A DNA stretch of 45,865 bases from Candidatus Faecalibacterium faecipullorum (GTDB taxonomy: Bacteria > Bacillota > Clostridia > Oscillospirales > Ruminococcaceae). Position numbers and translations under genes: made by a program. The DNA lies in assembly GCA_019118985.1 (NCBI GenBank), contig DWXX01000044.1:1-45865 (forward strand), written 5' to 3'. Below are positions 7,988 through 16,026 of the stretch, piece after piece; the stretch's first letter is position 1; each line of letters opens with the position of its first letter. Below the pieces are notes generated by a model. The model worked only from the letters and a program-made list of their open reading frames with translations, made no database searches and was not told where the DNA came from.

Positions 7988-9364
7988 ATGGAGTTTGAGT
8001 TCGAGCCGGACAGCCAGGAAAACGCCGGCCACACCGGCGCACAGCCCCGGCAGCCCCGGAAAATACACCGCAGCGACGGCGAGGCGTCCTCCGGCCCGGT
8101 GCCGGTGGACGGGGCGGACTTCTTCCGCCCCCGCCCCCAGGACCAGGAGCCGCCCGCCCCGCCCCCGCCCGGCCCTGCCGCCGGCGCGGGCGGCACAGCC
8201 CATCCATTCACCCGAGGTTTGACCATGCTGATCCTGACGTTGCAGGCGGCCCTGAGCGCGGCGGCCCTCTTCCAGCTTTACCGCACCCGGATGCTGCCGG
8301 GGTACTATCTGGCTATCCTGGCCGCGCTGCTGGCGCTGGTGTGGCTGCTGTTCTACAAGTGTCAGGCTTTCAAAGTGCGGGGCGCGCTGACCCGCGCGCT
8401 CTCCCTGCTGCTCAGCGCCGGGATGGCGGTGGGCTGCGTCTGGGCGCAGCAGGGCCTGGACGCCCTCGACCAGGTCACCCTTGGGGAAGAGACCGGCGGG
8501 GAAGAGGTGCTGGCCATCACCACCGAGCCCTTCGTGGTCTACCTCAGCGGGGTGGACACCCGGGGCGAGCTGACCGAGAACGCGCGCAGCGACGTGAATA
8601 TCCTGGCGGTGGTCAACCCGGTCACCAAGCGGGTGGCCCTGGTCAACACCCCGCGGGACTACTACGTCGACCTGGCCGGCACCGACGGCAAGGACAAGCT
8701 GACCCACGCCGGGCTGTACGGGGTCGAAACTTCAATGCAGACCCTCGGCAGCCTCTACGGCATCGAGGTGGACGAGTATGTCCGGATCAATTTCGCCGGC
8801 TTCATCGACATCGTGGACGCGTTGGGCGGGGTGGACGTCTACTCTGACTACACCTTCACCTCGGTGGGCAGCCCCGGCTACTACGACCCCACCGACTTTA
8901 CCGAGGGGTGGAACCATCTGGACGGCCGGGCGGCCCTCGCCTTCGCGCGGGAGCGGCACGCCTTCGCCACCGGAGACATCCAGCGGGGCATCAACCAGAT
9001 GAAGGTGATCGACGCCATGCTGGAAAAGATCAAGAGCCCCGCCCTGCTGACCGGCTACAGCCGGCTGCTGACCGCGGTGGCGGACAACTTCGTCACCAGC
9101 CTGACCTCGGCGGAAATATCCGCGCTTGTGCGGATGCAGCTGTCCGACTTTGCCGCATGGGACATCGAGAACTGCAGCGTCACCGGGGCGAGCTCGTCCA
9201 GCACCCACTGCTACTCGGCCCAGGGGCAGAAGCTGTACGTCATGACCCCCGACGAGGCGTCGGTGGAGGCCGCCAGAGCGGTCATCCAGTCGGTCCTCAG
9301 CGGCGAGGCGGCCCCCGCGCCGCAGGCCGACCCCGCAGAAGAAGCGGCCAGCGAAGCCGCCTGA
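7988..9364 (+). CDS. LCP-family (LytR-CpsA-Psr) cell-wall glycopolymer ligase
   Basis: Transfers anionic glycopolymers from a lipid carrier to peptidoglycan on the outer face of the membrane. 458 residues: a Pro-rich cytoplasmic N-terminus (about 1-75), three predicted membrane segments (about 78-155, where one is usual), and the LCP domain near 183-370 with GVDTRGE..RSDVNILAVVN, NTPRDYYV, ALGGVDV and FARERHAFATGDIQRG, which carry the Asp and Arg residues that bind pyrophosphate and Mg2+. The C-terminus is Ala/Glu-rich. AAAGGAG stands 8 bases before the ATG. A terminator follows at 9379-9408. The polymer moved is unknown. Confidence 0.92.
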   Translation: MEFEFEPDSQENAGHTGAQPRQPRKIHRSDGEASSGPVPVDGADFFRPRPQDQEPPAPPPPGPAAGAGGTAHPFTRGLTMLILTLQAALSAAALFQLYRTRMLPGYYLAILAALLALVWLLFYKCQAFKVRGALTRALSLLLSAGMAVGCVWAQQGLDALDQVTLGEETGGEEVLAITTEPFVVYLSGVDTRGELTENARSDVNILAVVNPVTKRVALVNTPRDYYVDLAGTDGKDKLTHAGLYGVETSMQTLGSLYGIEVDEYVRINFAGFIDIVDALGGVDVYSDYTFTSVGSPGYYDPTDFTEGWNHLDGRAALAFARERHAFATGDIQRGINQMKVIDAMLEKIKSPALLTGYSRLLTAVADNFVTSLTSAEISALVRMQLSDFAAWDIENCSVTGASSSSTHCYSAQGQKLYVMTPDEASVEAARAVIQSVLSGEAAPAPQADPAEEAASEAA

Positions 9365-9378
9365 ACCACCCATGACCG

Positions 9379-9408
9379 GGCTGCGCCTTTGGGCGCAGCC
9401 TATTTTTT
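9379..9408 (+). terminator. Terminator after the nadE-LCP unit
   Basis: GGCTGCGCC-TTT-GGGCGCAGCC followed by TATTTTTTG. Confidence 0.88.
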
Positions 9409-9456
9409 GTGCTATCTGCCGGTTTTACGCCCAAAATCTTGTTGCATATTATAGAA

Positions 9457-9485
9457 TTGACAGAGCTGTCCCGCTGGCATAAACT
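9457..9485 (+). promoter_or_regulatory. Promoter for the phosphohexomutase gene
   Basis: Consensus TTGACA, 17-base spacer, TAAACT. The leader is about 85 bases and includes a G+C-rich imperfect hairpin near 9507-9532. Confidence 0.7.
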
Positions 9486-9578
9486 ATAAGTAGAGTCGTA
9501 TACAAGGGGGCGGTCTGCCCGCCCCGGGGGCTCCACCACACATGAAGCGGAGAATATAGCAAAGGTAAGGTGTTCACA

Positions 9579-11261
9579 ATGTATCTGGATGAATACAAGC
9601 GTTGGATGGCGGCTGACCTGGAGGACGCTGACCTCAAGCCCGAGCTGGCCAAAATCGAGGGGAACGACGCTGAGATCAAAGACCGTTTTGCGGTGGCGCT
9701 GAAGTTCGGCACCGCCGGCCTGCGCGGCGTGCTGGGCGCCGGCACCAACCGGATGAATATCTATGTCGTCCGTCAGGCCACCCAGGGCCTGGCCAACTGG
9801 GTCAAGACCCAGGGCGGCACCCAGACCGTCGCCATCAGCTACGACAGCCGCATCAAGAGCGACGTCTTTGCCAAGACTGCCGCCGGCGTCCTGGCGGCCA
9901 ACGGCATCAAGGTGCGCATCTACGACGCGCTGATGCCGGTGCCGGCGCTGAGCTTTGCCACCCGCTACTACAACTGCAACGCGGGCATCATGGTCACCGC
10001 CAGCCACAACCCCGCCAAGTACAACGGCTACAAGGCCTACGGCCCCGACGGCTGCCAGATGACCGACGACGCGGCCGCCATCGTCTACAATGAGATCCAG
10101 AAGACCGACATCCTGACCGGCGCCAAGTACATCTCCTTCGCCGAGGGCGTCGAGCAGGGTCTGATCCGCTTTGTGGGCGACGACTGCAAGAACGCCCTGT
10201 ACCAGGCCATCGAGGCCCGTCAGGTCCGCCCCGGCCTGTGCAGGACCGCCGGCCTCAAACTGGTCTACAGCCCGCTGAACGGTTCTGGCCTTGTGCCGGT
10301 CACCCATGTGCTGAACGACATGGGCATCACCGATATCACCATCGTGCCCGAGCAGGAGTACCCGAACGGCTACTTCACCACCTGCTCCTACCCCAACCCC
10401 GAGATCTTCGAGGCCCTCAAGCTGGGCCTGGAGCTGGCCGAGAAGTCGGGCGCAGACCTGATGCTGGCCACCGACCCCGACGCCGACCGCGTCGGCATCG
10501 CCATGAAGTGCCCCGACGGCAGCTATGAGCTGGTCACCGGCAACGAGATGGGCGCGCTGCTGCTGGACTACATCTGCGCCGGCCGCATCGAGAAGGGCAC
10601 CATGCCCAAAAACCCCGTCGCCGTCAAGTCCATCGTCTCCACCCCGCTGGCTGACGCCATCGCCGCCCACTACGGCGTTGAGATGCGCAGCGTCCTGACC
10701 GGCTTCAAGTGGATCGGTGACCAGATCGCGAACCTCGAGGCTGCGGGCGAGGTGGACCGCTTCATCTTCGGCTTTGAAGAGAGCTACGGCTACCTGGCCG
10801 GCCCCTATGTCCGCGACAAGGACGCCGTCATCGGCTCGATGCTGATCTGCGAGATGGCCGCCTACTACCGCAGCATCGGCTCCTCCATCAAGCAGCGGCT
10901 GGAAGAGATCTACCAGCAGTACGGCCGCTACCTGAACAAGGTGGACAGCTTCGAATTCCCCGGCCTGACCGGCATGGACAAGATGGCCGGCATCATGAAG
11001 AACCTGCGGGAGAACCCGCCCGCCGAGTTCGCCGGCCACAAGGTGGTCAAGGTCACCGACTATGAGAAGCCCGAAGAGACCGGCCTGCCCGCGGCGAACG
11101 TCCTGATCTACGCCCTCGAGGGCGGCGCGACCGTCGTGGTCCGTCCCTCCGGTACCGAGCCCAAGATCAAGACCTACTTCACCACCCTCGGCAAAGACCT
11201 GGCCGAGGCCCAGGCGCAGAAGGACGCCCTGGCGGCGGCCCTCAAGCCGATGCTCGCGTAA
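9579..11261 (+). CDS. Phosphoglucomutase/phosphomannomutase family enzyme
   Basis: Interconverts hexose-1- and hexose-6-phosphates, feeding glycolysis, glycogen and cell-wall sugars. 560 residues, typical of the longer Firmicute PgcA-like group. All four family loops are visible: VTASHNPAKYNGYK with the phosphoserine (about residue 145), DPDADRVG for the metal ion (about 305), GFEESYGY for sugar specificity (about 400) and RPSGTEPKIK for phosphate binding (about 523). I chose ATG 9579, 8 bases after AAGG, over the upstream GTG. It has its own promoter and a strong terminator, so it is a single-gene unit. Confidence 0.94.
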   Translation: MYLDEYKRWMAADLEDADLKPELAKIEGNDAEIKDRFAVALKFGTAGLRGVLGAGTNRMNIYVVRQATQGLANWVKTQGGTQTVAISYDSRIKSDVFAKTAAGVLAANGIKVRIYDALMPVPALSFATRYYNCNAGIMVTASHNPAKYNGYKAYGPDGCQMTDDAAAIVYNEIQKTDILTGAKYISFAEGVEQGLIRFVGDDCKNALYQAIEARQVRPGLCRTAGLKLVYSPLNGSGLVPVTHVLNDMGITDITIVPEQEYPNGYFTTCSYPNPEIFEALKLGLELAEKSGADLMLATDPDADRVGIAMKCPDGSYELVTGNEMGALLLDYICAGRIEKGTMPKNPVAVKSIVSTPLADAIAAHYGVEMRSVLTGFKWIGDQIANLEAAGEVDRFIFGFEESYGYLAGPYVRDKDAVIGSMLICEMAAYYRSIGSSIKQRLEEIYQQYGRYLNKVDSFEFPGLTGMDKMAGIMKNLRENPPAEFAGHKVVKVTDYEKPEETGLPAANVLIYALEGGATVVVRPSGTEPKIKTYFTTLGKDLAEAQAQKDALAAALKPMLA

Positions 11262-11288
11262 CCCCGCGCCCCATCCCCAACACAAGCA

Positions 11289-11326
11289 AACAGCGCACGG
11301 ACATGGCAGCCCGTGCGCTGTTTTTG
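11289..11326 (+). terminator. Terminator between the mutase gene and tetR (convergent)
   Basis: AACAGCGCACGG / CCGTGCGCTGTT stem with a nine-base loop and TTTTT on the plus strand. Confidence 0.9.
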
Positions 11327-11338
11327 TCGGTGCGCAGG

Positions 11339-11899
11339 TCAGTTCTGCGCCTTTTCCTGGTTCTGCCGCATCAGGGCGGCCAGCTCTTCGGCCGATTCGG
11401 TCATGCCGCGGTCCATCCAGGTGCAGACCGTCCCGTAGATGCCGTAGGCGATGAAGGCTTTGGTATAAGCCCAGATGTTCTGGTCGTCCTCCTGCGGCCC
11501 GCAGATCCGCAGGATGGTGTCCCGCAGGATGGCGCGGTCGTTGCGGTAGACCGCGGCATAAAACTCCCGGTGGGCTTTGTAGTGCATCAGCAGGCTGACC
11601 ATCAGGTTCTCGGGTTCCCGCCCGGCGGCCTCGTCCCGCGCCTTGGCGGCGTCGTAGTCCTTCTGCCACCGGCGGACGAGGGCCTCGTCCTGCCGCTGCA
11701 GCACCGCCTCCTTGCTGTCGAAGTTGCGGTAAAAGGAGGCGCGCCCCACCCCGGCGGCGGCGCACAGCTCGCTGATGGATACCTCCTCGATGGTCTTTGT
11801 CCGCAGCAGGCCGATCAGCGCAGAGGTGATCTGCCCGATCACATAGCTGTTGCGGGCCTCGTTGCTCATCGGTGATACAGAAGGCTGGGCTTGTCTCAT
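11339..11899 (-). CDS. TetR/AcrR-family transcriptional regulator
   Basis: 186 residues. The N-terminal DNA-binding helix-turn-helix spans about residues 36-62 (SISELCAAAGVGRASFYRNFDSK), the standard TetR pattern; the C-terminal ligand domain is unassigned. Start ATG 11899 follows AAGGAG by 9 bases; an upstream in-frame ATG at 11977 has no such site and would put the promoter region inside the gene. It diverges from the small membrane gene and hydrolase remnant, whose promoter lies in the shared gap, so local control of that pair is likely. The ligand is unknown. Confidence 0.9.
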   Translation of the reverse strand: MRQAQPSVSPMSNEARNSYVIGQITSALIGLLRTKTIEEVSISELCAAAGVGRASFYRNFDSKEAVLQRQDEALVRRWQKDYDAAKARDEAAGREPENLMVSLLMHYKAHREFYAAVYRNDRAILRDTILRICGPQEDDQNIWAYTKAFIAYGIYGTVCTWMDRGMTESAEELAALMRQNQEKAQN

Positions 11900-11913
11900 T
11901 TTTGATTTTCTCC

Positions 11914-11942
11914 TTGACAGTGTGATTTTTCGCTGATACAAT
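11914..11942 (+). promoter_or_regulatory. Promoter for the small membrane gene, beside the tetR start
   Basis: TTGACA, 17-base spacer, TACAAT, a near-consensus promoter only 15 bases upstream of the tetR ATG. A partly symmetric site GTAT..ATAC (11961-11986) just downstream could be a TetR operator, but the symmetry is weak. Confidence 0.65.
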
Positions 11943-12029
11943 AGCAACGCCGTTACAGATGTATGACCGGCTTGCAACCATGATACGCCTTTTGAGCCGG
12001 TTTGTCAAGAGAAAGGAGCCGGACAAAAC

Positions 12030-12164
12030 ATGACCATGGGCACAAAGCGCGCCCTCATCCTGGCCGCCGTGGTAGTGGCGGGGGCCATTCTGGGGCGGCT
12101 GGCGGTGCGGGCCGGCCTCAACCTGCTGCTGGGGGGCACCCTGTTCGGGGGGAATATCTTATGA
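12030..12164 (+). CDS. 44-residue single-pass membrane peptide
   Basis: A small gene: ATG 12030 follows AAAGGAG by about 11 bases and the stop overlaps the next start (ATGA at 12161-12164), the usual sign of coupled translation. The product is basic at the N-terminus (MTMGTKR) with a hydrophobic helix over about residues 8-24 and a Gly/Leu-rich tail. I do not recognise the family. The position between a divergent tetR and a hydrolase remnant suggests it was expressed with that hydrolase. It might be a second small membrane partner or a leftover. Confidence 0.6.
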   Translation: MTMGTKRALILAAVVVAGAILGRLAVRAGLNLLLGGTLFGGNIL

Positions 12165-12426
12165 GAAAGACAGAGAAAAGGGGGAAGCGCAGATTGCTGT
12201 GGGGCCTTATCTACACCGGCGCGTTTCTGGCCGCCTTCGCCGGGTCGGCCGTTTTCAAGATGACCTACGACCCGCTGGGCGGGCTGACCAAAGTGGACTG
12301 GAGCGACGCGGTGGGCACCGTCTACACCGATTCCCCCACTCGGGCCACGGGCTGCAGAACGACAACAAACAGGCCCGCCTCTATTACCGGAAGATCAACG
12401 AATATCTCGACGCTTGCCTGCGGTAA
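12161..12426 (+). pseudogene. Collapsed alpha/beta hydrolase remnant (both ends kept, catalytic middle missing)
   Basis: From ATG 12161 the frame reads a basic start, a membrane segment (about residues 12-32) and FKMTYDPLGG..VDWSDAVGTVYTD, which I know as the N-terminus of a secreted/membrane alpha/beta hydrolase family in gut Clostridia. At about 12330 (TTCCCCC) the meaningful reading moves one frame: HSGHGLQNDNKQARLYYRK..EYLD, the C-terminus of the same kind of protein, ending TAA at 12426. The nucleophile Ser and Asp regions are absent, so some 200 or more codons are missing. Read without the shift the product would be 92 residues ending at 12439. The parent family is named from memory, so moderate confidence. 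Confidence 0.55.
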
Positions 12427-12440
12427 AGCCGCGGTGTAAG

Positions 12441-12475
12441 GGAGCGCCCGGCGTCCCCGCAGCTGCGGGGGCGCT
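12441..12475 (+). terminator. Probable terminator after the hydrolase remnant
   Basis: Inner palindrome CCCCGCAGCTGCGGGG inside AGCGC..GCGCT, followed by the poor T-run TTGATTTT. Confidence 0.5.
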
Positions 12476-12497
12476 TTGATTTTAGGCGGGGGAAAGG

Positions 12498-12526
12498 TTG
12501 CAGTTTACCGGTTGATGCGCTATAAT
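12498..12526 (+). promoter_or_regulatory. Promoter for ispDF and probably cdaA-cdaR
   Basis: TTGCAG, 17-base spacer, perfect TATAAT. Leader of about 70 bases. Confidence 0.75.
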
Positions 12527-12601
12527 AATAATCGGGTTTTTATCATCAGAAATACGCTGGCCGCGCCTGGATGCGGCAGCTGCAGGAATGGGACGCGACA
12601 G

Positions 12602-13774
12602 ATGAGATACAACGCTTCGGCCGTCATCCTGGCGGCAGGCTCTTCCACCCGGATGGGCTTTGACAAATTGGGGTTCGACCTTGGGGGCGAGACGGTGCTG
12701 GCCCGCAGCCTGCGCGCCTTTGACCGCTGCCCGCTGATCGGCGAACTGATCGTGGTGACGGGGGCGGACGACGCGCTGCCCCGGCGGGAGGCTGCCCGCT
12801 GCACAAAGCCGGTCCGCCTTGTGCCCGGCGGTGCGACCCGCGCCGACAGCGCCCTGAACGGGGTGCGGGCGGCTGCGGGGGCGCTGGTGGCCATCCACGA
12901 CGCGGCCCGCCCCTTTGTCAGCGGGGCGGTCATCGAGGCCGCGCTGCAGGCCGCCGCCGCGTGGGGGGCCGCCGCCCCGGCGGTGCCGGTCAAGGACACC
13001 GTCAAGCAGGGGACGCCGGGGGACGGCCGCGCCGTCCCCGACCGCTGCATGGTGGCCGGCACCCCCGACCGCAGCAGCCTGTACGCGGTGCAGACCCCGC
13101 AGTGCTTCGACCGGGCGGCCTATCTGCGGGCGGCCGAGGCCCTCGGCCCCGACGCCGCCCGGCAGGTCACCGACGACGCCAGCCTGTTTGAGCTGGCGGG
13201 GCTGCCGGTCCGGCTGACCGCCGGCGATTACGCCAACTACAAGATCACCACGCGGGAGGACCTGCCCCCCGCTGCGCCCGCAGGGCAAGGAGGATGCACC
13301 ATGCGCATCGGCCACGGCTACGACGTCCACCGCCTGACAGAAGGGCGGAAGCTCATCCTCGGCGGGGTGGAGGTGCCCTTTGAGAAGGGGCTGCTGGGCC
13401 ACTCCGACGCCGACGTGCTGGCCCACGCCGTCATGGACGCGGTACTGGGCGCGGCGGCGCTGGGGGACATCGGGCAGCACTTCCCCGACAGCGACCCCGC
13501 CTACGCCGGGGCGGACAGCCTGGCGCTGGCCCGGCAGGTGGCCGGGCTGGTGGGGCAGGCCGGCTGGCAGGTGGGCAACATCGACGCCACCATCCTCTGC
13601 CAGCGGCCCAAGCTCGCCCCTTACATCCCCGCCATGCGGCGGAACCTGGCCGACGCCTTCGGGCTGCCGGCAGATGCGGTGAGCGTCAAGGCCACCACCG
13701 AAGAGCGCCTCGGCTTTACAGGCGAGGGGCTGGGCATCGCGGCCCACGCCGTCGCCCTGATCGTGCCCCGCTGA
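12602..13774 (+). CDS. ispDF: IspDF: fused 2-C-methylerythritol 4-phosphate cytidylyltransferase and MECDP synthase
   Basis: Catalyses two steps of the MEP isoprenoid pathway (steps 3 and 5), 390 residues. The IspD part (1 to about 225) has [17 protein letters not shown], the CTP-binding loop, and [10 protein letters not shown] and TDDASLFE. The IspF part begins [12 protein letters not shown] at residue 234, with the zinc ligands in GYDVHRL and [13 protein letters not shown], and ends [22 protein letters not shown]. Just before that internal ATG (13301) stands AAGGAGG with seven-base spacing, so IspF may also be made alone. ATG 12602 is chosen because IspD starts there; its ribosome site is weak. 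The unit continues into cdaA. Confidence 0.95.
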   Translation: MRYNASAVILAAGSSTRMGFDKLGFDLGGETVLARSLRAFDRCPLIGELIVVTGADDALPRREAARCTKPVRLVPGGATRADSALNGVRAAAGALVAIHDAARPFVSGAVIEAALQAAAAWGAAAPAVPVKDTVKQGTPGDGRAVPDRCMVAGTPDRSSLYAVQTPQCFDRAAYLRAAEALGPDAARQVTDDASLFELAGLPVRLTAGDYANYKITTREDLPPAAPAGQGGCTMRIGHGYDVHRLTEGRKLILGGVEVPFEKGLLGHSDADVLAHAVMDAVLGAAALGDIGQHFPDSDPAYAGADSLALARQVAGLVGQAGWQVGNIDATILCQRPKLAPYIPAMRRNLADAFGLPADAVSVKATTEERLGFTGEGLGIAAHAVALIVPR

Positions 13775-13790
13775 CAGGAGAGACTGAGCC

Positions 13791-14684
13791 ATGAACTGGA
13801 GTTCCATCATCGCAAATTTTCAGACCTTCAATTTTGCCGACCTGCTGGATGTGCTGGTGGTGACCTTTGTCATCTACCAGATTTTGGGCATCGTCAGCCG
13901 CACCCGCGCCGGGCAGCTGGCCCGCGGCGCGCTGGTGGTGGCGCTGATCTACCTGATCGCCACCACCGCCAATATGCGGACGGTGACCTGGATCATGGAT
14001 TCGCTGCTGCAGGTCGGCTTGCTGACCCTGGTGGTGGTCTTTCAGCCTGAGATCCGCCGCGCGCTGGAGCGGATGGGCCAGACCGACCAGTGGTTTTTGA
14101 AGTTTTTCCGGGTCCGCCATGTCGACCCCGCCACCCGCGGCAGCTGGCGCAGCGCCATCATCGCCATCTGCGACGCGGCCGAGCGCTTTTCCGAGACAAA
14201 GACCGGCGCGCTGATCGTCCTTGAGCGGCGGACCGACCTGTCTGAGATCGAGCGCACCGGCACCCCGGTGGACTGCGAGGTCAACCCCGAGGTGCTGGGC
14301 ACCATCTTCTATGAGGGCACCCCCCTGCACGACGGCGCCGCCATCATCGAGGACGGGCGGGTCAAGGCGGCGGGCTGCGTGCTGCCCCTGTCCAACAACC
14401 TCGACCTGGGCAAGGATATGGGCACCCGCCACCGCGCCTGCCTTGGCATCGCCGAAAATTCGGACGCCATCGCCATCGTGGTCAGCGAGGAGACCGGCAT
14501 CATCTCGATGGCCAAAAACGGCGTTTTGATCCGCCATTTTGACCGGCAGACCCTCTACACCCGCCTGGTGGACGAGATGATCCCCAAAGACGCCGCCGCC
14601 GACAAGGGCCGCGGCCTGGACACCATCAAGGGGCAGGTGCTGTCCCTGATGGACTGGAGGAAGAAGGAGGGGGAAGGCAAATGA
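13791..14684 (+). CDS. cdaA: Diadenylate cyclase CdaA
   Basis: Makes cyclic di-AMP from two ATP at the membrane; c-di-AMP controls potassium and osmolyte balance. 297 residues. Membrane helices occupy about residues 15-75 and the DAC domain about 100-250, with the catalytic motifs LHDGAAII (about 179) and RHRACLGI (about 212). The ATG follows AGGAGAGAC. It overlaps the next gene by four bases (ATGA), the conserved cdaA-cdaR pairing; glmM, often third in this cluster, is not here. Confidence 0.96.
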   Translation: MNWSSIIANFQTFNFADLLDVLVVTFVIYQILGIVSRTRAGQLARGALVVALIYLIATTANMRTVTWIMDSLLQVGLLTLVVVFQPEIRRALERMGQTDQWFLKFFRVRHVDPATRGSWRSAIIAICDAAERFSETKTGALIVLERRTDLSEIERTGTPVDCEVNPEVLGTIFYEGTPLHDGAAIIEDGRVKAAGCVLPLSNNLDLGKDMGTRHRACLGIAENSDAIAIVVSEETGIISMAKNGVLIRHFDRQTLYTRLVDEMIPKDAAADKGRGLDTIKGQVLSLMDWRKKEGEGK

Positions 14685-15979
14685 GCCCGATCAAAAAGCT
14701 GCTGCGCCCCGAGGGCGGGCAGAACCGCTCCCTGCTGGAGGACCGCCGGGTCCGCCTGGCGCTGGCCGCGCTGCTGGCGGTGCTGCTGTGGGTGGCGGTG
14801 ACCACCGTGGTCCAGCCCGGCACCACCATCCCGCTGGGCAACGTGCCGGTGGACTACACCTATGAATCCAGCGTCTATACCTCGCGGGGGCTGAGCATCG
14901 TGGACGCCCCCGAGCGCAGCGTCACCCTGACCATCTCGGGGGACGGCTACACCATCGGCGAGCTGCGGGCGGAGGACTTTGTGGTCTACCCCGACTGCTC
15001 GTCGGTCCGCTCCAGCGGCACCAAGAACCTGCAGCTGCGGGTGCGCTGCATCAACAGCGCCGTCGCGGGCAGCATCTCGGTCTCCATCGCCGACGCCAAC
15101 AGCACGGTGGACGTCGTCTTTGACGTGGTGGAGGAAAAGACCCTGCCCATCCAGGTCAACACCCGCTACCTGACCATCGAGGACGGCTATATCCTCTACA
15201 GCACCGCCGCCTCCAGCGAGACGGTCACCCTGACCGGCCCTTCCAGCGAGCTGGCGGGGGTCGCCTCCTGCACCGCCGAGGTCAGCTACAGCGACCCCCT
15301 CAGCGACAGCGTGACGGTGGACACCAACCTCCGCTTTTACAACGAGAGCGGCCAGGAGCTGCACTTCGAGTACGTCACCCTCGACCGCACCGCGGTGGAG
15401 GTGACCCTGTCGGTCTACAAGACCGCCCGGCTGCCCATCAACGTCCGCTTTGTCAATACGCCGCCGAACTTTGACGATTCGGTGCTGATCTATTCCCTCA
15501 GCCAGACCGAGCTGCGGGTGGCGGGCCCCGCCGGCACGGTGGACGATCTGTCCGAATTGGCGGTGGGCACCATCGACCTGTCCACCTTCGCGCTGGACAA
15601 GGTGTACGAGATGCCCATCACCCTGCCCTCGGGGCTGGTGGCGCTGGACAATGTGGACACCGTCACCGTCAGCTTCAACTGCAGCGCCATGGCCACCAAG
15701 ACCCTGAACATCCCGGCCGAGAATGTCGAGGTCATCAACCTGCCCCCCACCTATCAGCTGACGGTGGAGAGCGACCGGCTGATGAACGTCACCCTCTGCG
15801 GCCCCGCCGCCGTCCTCGAGGGGCTGACCGCCGACCAGGTGGTGGCCCGCATCGACGCCGACGACTTCGCGGTGGCCCTCGGCCAGCAGAACATCGCCTG
15901 CAGCATCTACGTCCCCGCCGACGGGCGGGTCTTTGCCCTGGGCAGCTACGCCGTCCAGTGCATGATCGAAAGCAACTGA
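14681..15979 (+). CDS. cdaR: CdaR-like YbbR-domain protein, regulator of CdaA
   Basis: 432 residues: a short cytoplasmic start, one membrane helix (about 25-45) and a long extracellular beta region with three to four YbbR repeats (recurring patterns PI.VNTRY.., LPINVRFVNTPP.., LNIPAENVEVINLPP). In other Firmicutes the YbbR protein beside CdaA binds it and tunes its activity. AAGGAGG lies upstream within cdaA and the start overlaps its stop. Tight coupling supports the assignment; the direction of regulation here is unknown. Confidence 0.9.
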   Translation: MSPIKKLLRPEGGQNRSLLEDRRVRLALAALLAVLLWVAVTTVVQPGTTIPLGNVPVDYTYESSVYTSRGLSIVDAPERSVTLTISGDGYTIGELRAEDFVVYPDCSSVRSSGTKNLQLRVRCINSAVAGSISVSIADANSTVDVVFDVVEEKTLPIQVNTRYLTIEDGYILYSTAASSETVTLTGPSSELAGVASCTAEVSYSDPLSDSVTVDTNLRFYNESGQELHFEYVTLDRTAVEVTLSVYKTARLPINVRFVNTPPNFDDSVLIYSLSQTELRVAGPAGTVDDLSELAVGTIDLSTFALDKVYEMPITLPSGLVALDNVDTVTVSFNCSAMATKTLNIPAENVEVINLPPTYQLTVESDRLMNVTLCGPAAVLEGLTADQVVARIDADDFAVALGQQNIACSIYVPADGRVFALGSYAVQCMIESN

Positions 15980-16026
15980 GCGGTCCCTTGCCGCGCATCC
16001 CGGACAGAAACGGAACGATAACGCCC

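Noticed and set aside
9297-12026. 909-codon minus-strand frame across the phosphohexomutase and tetR region
   Set aside because: Opposes an enzyme with all four signature loops and runs through two promoters and a terminator.
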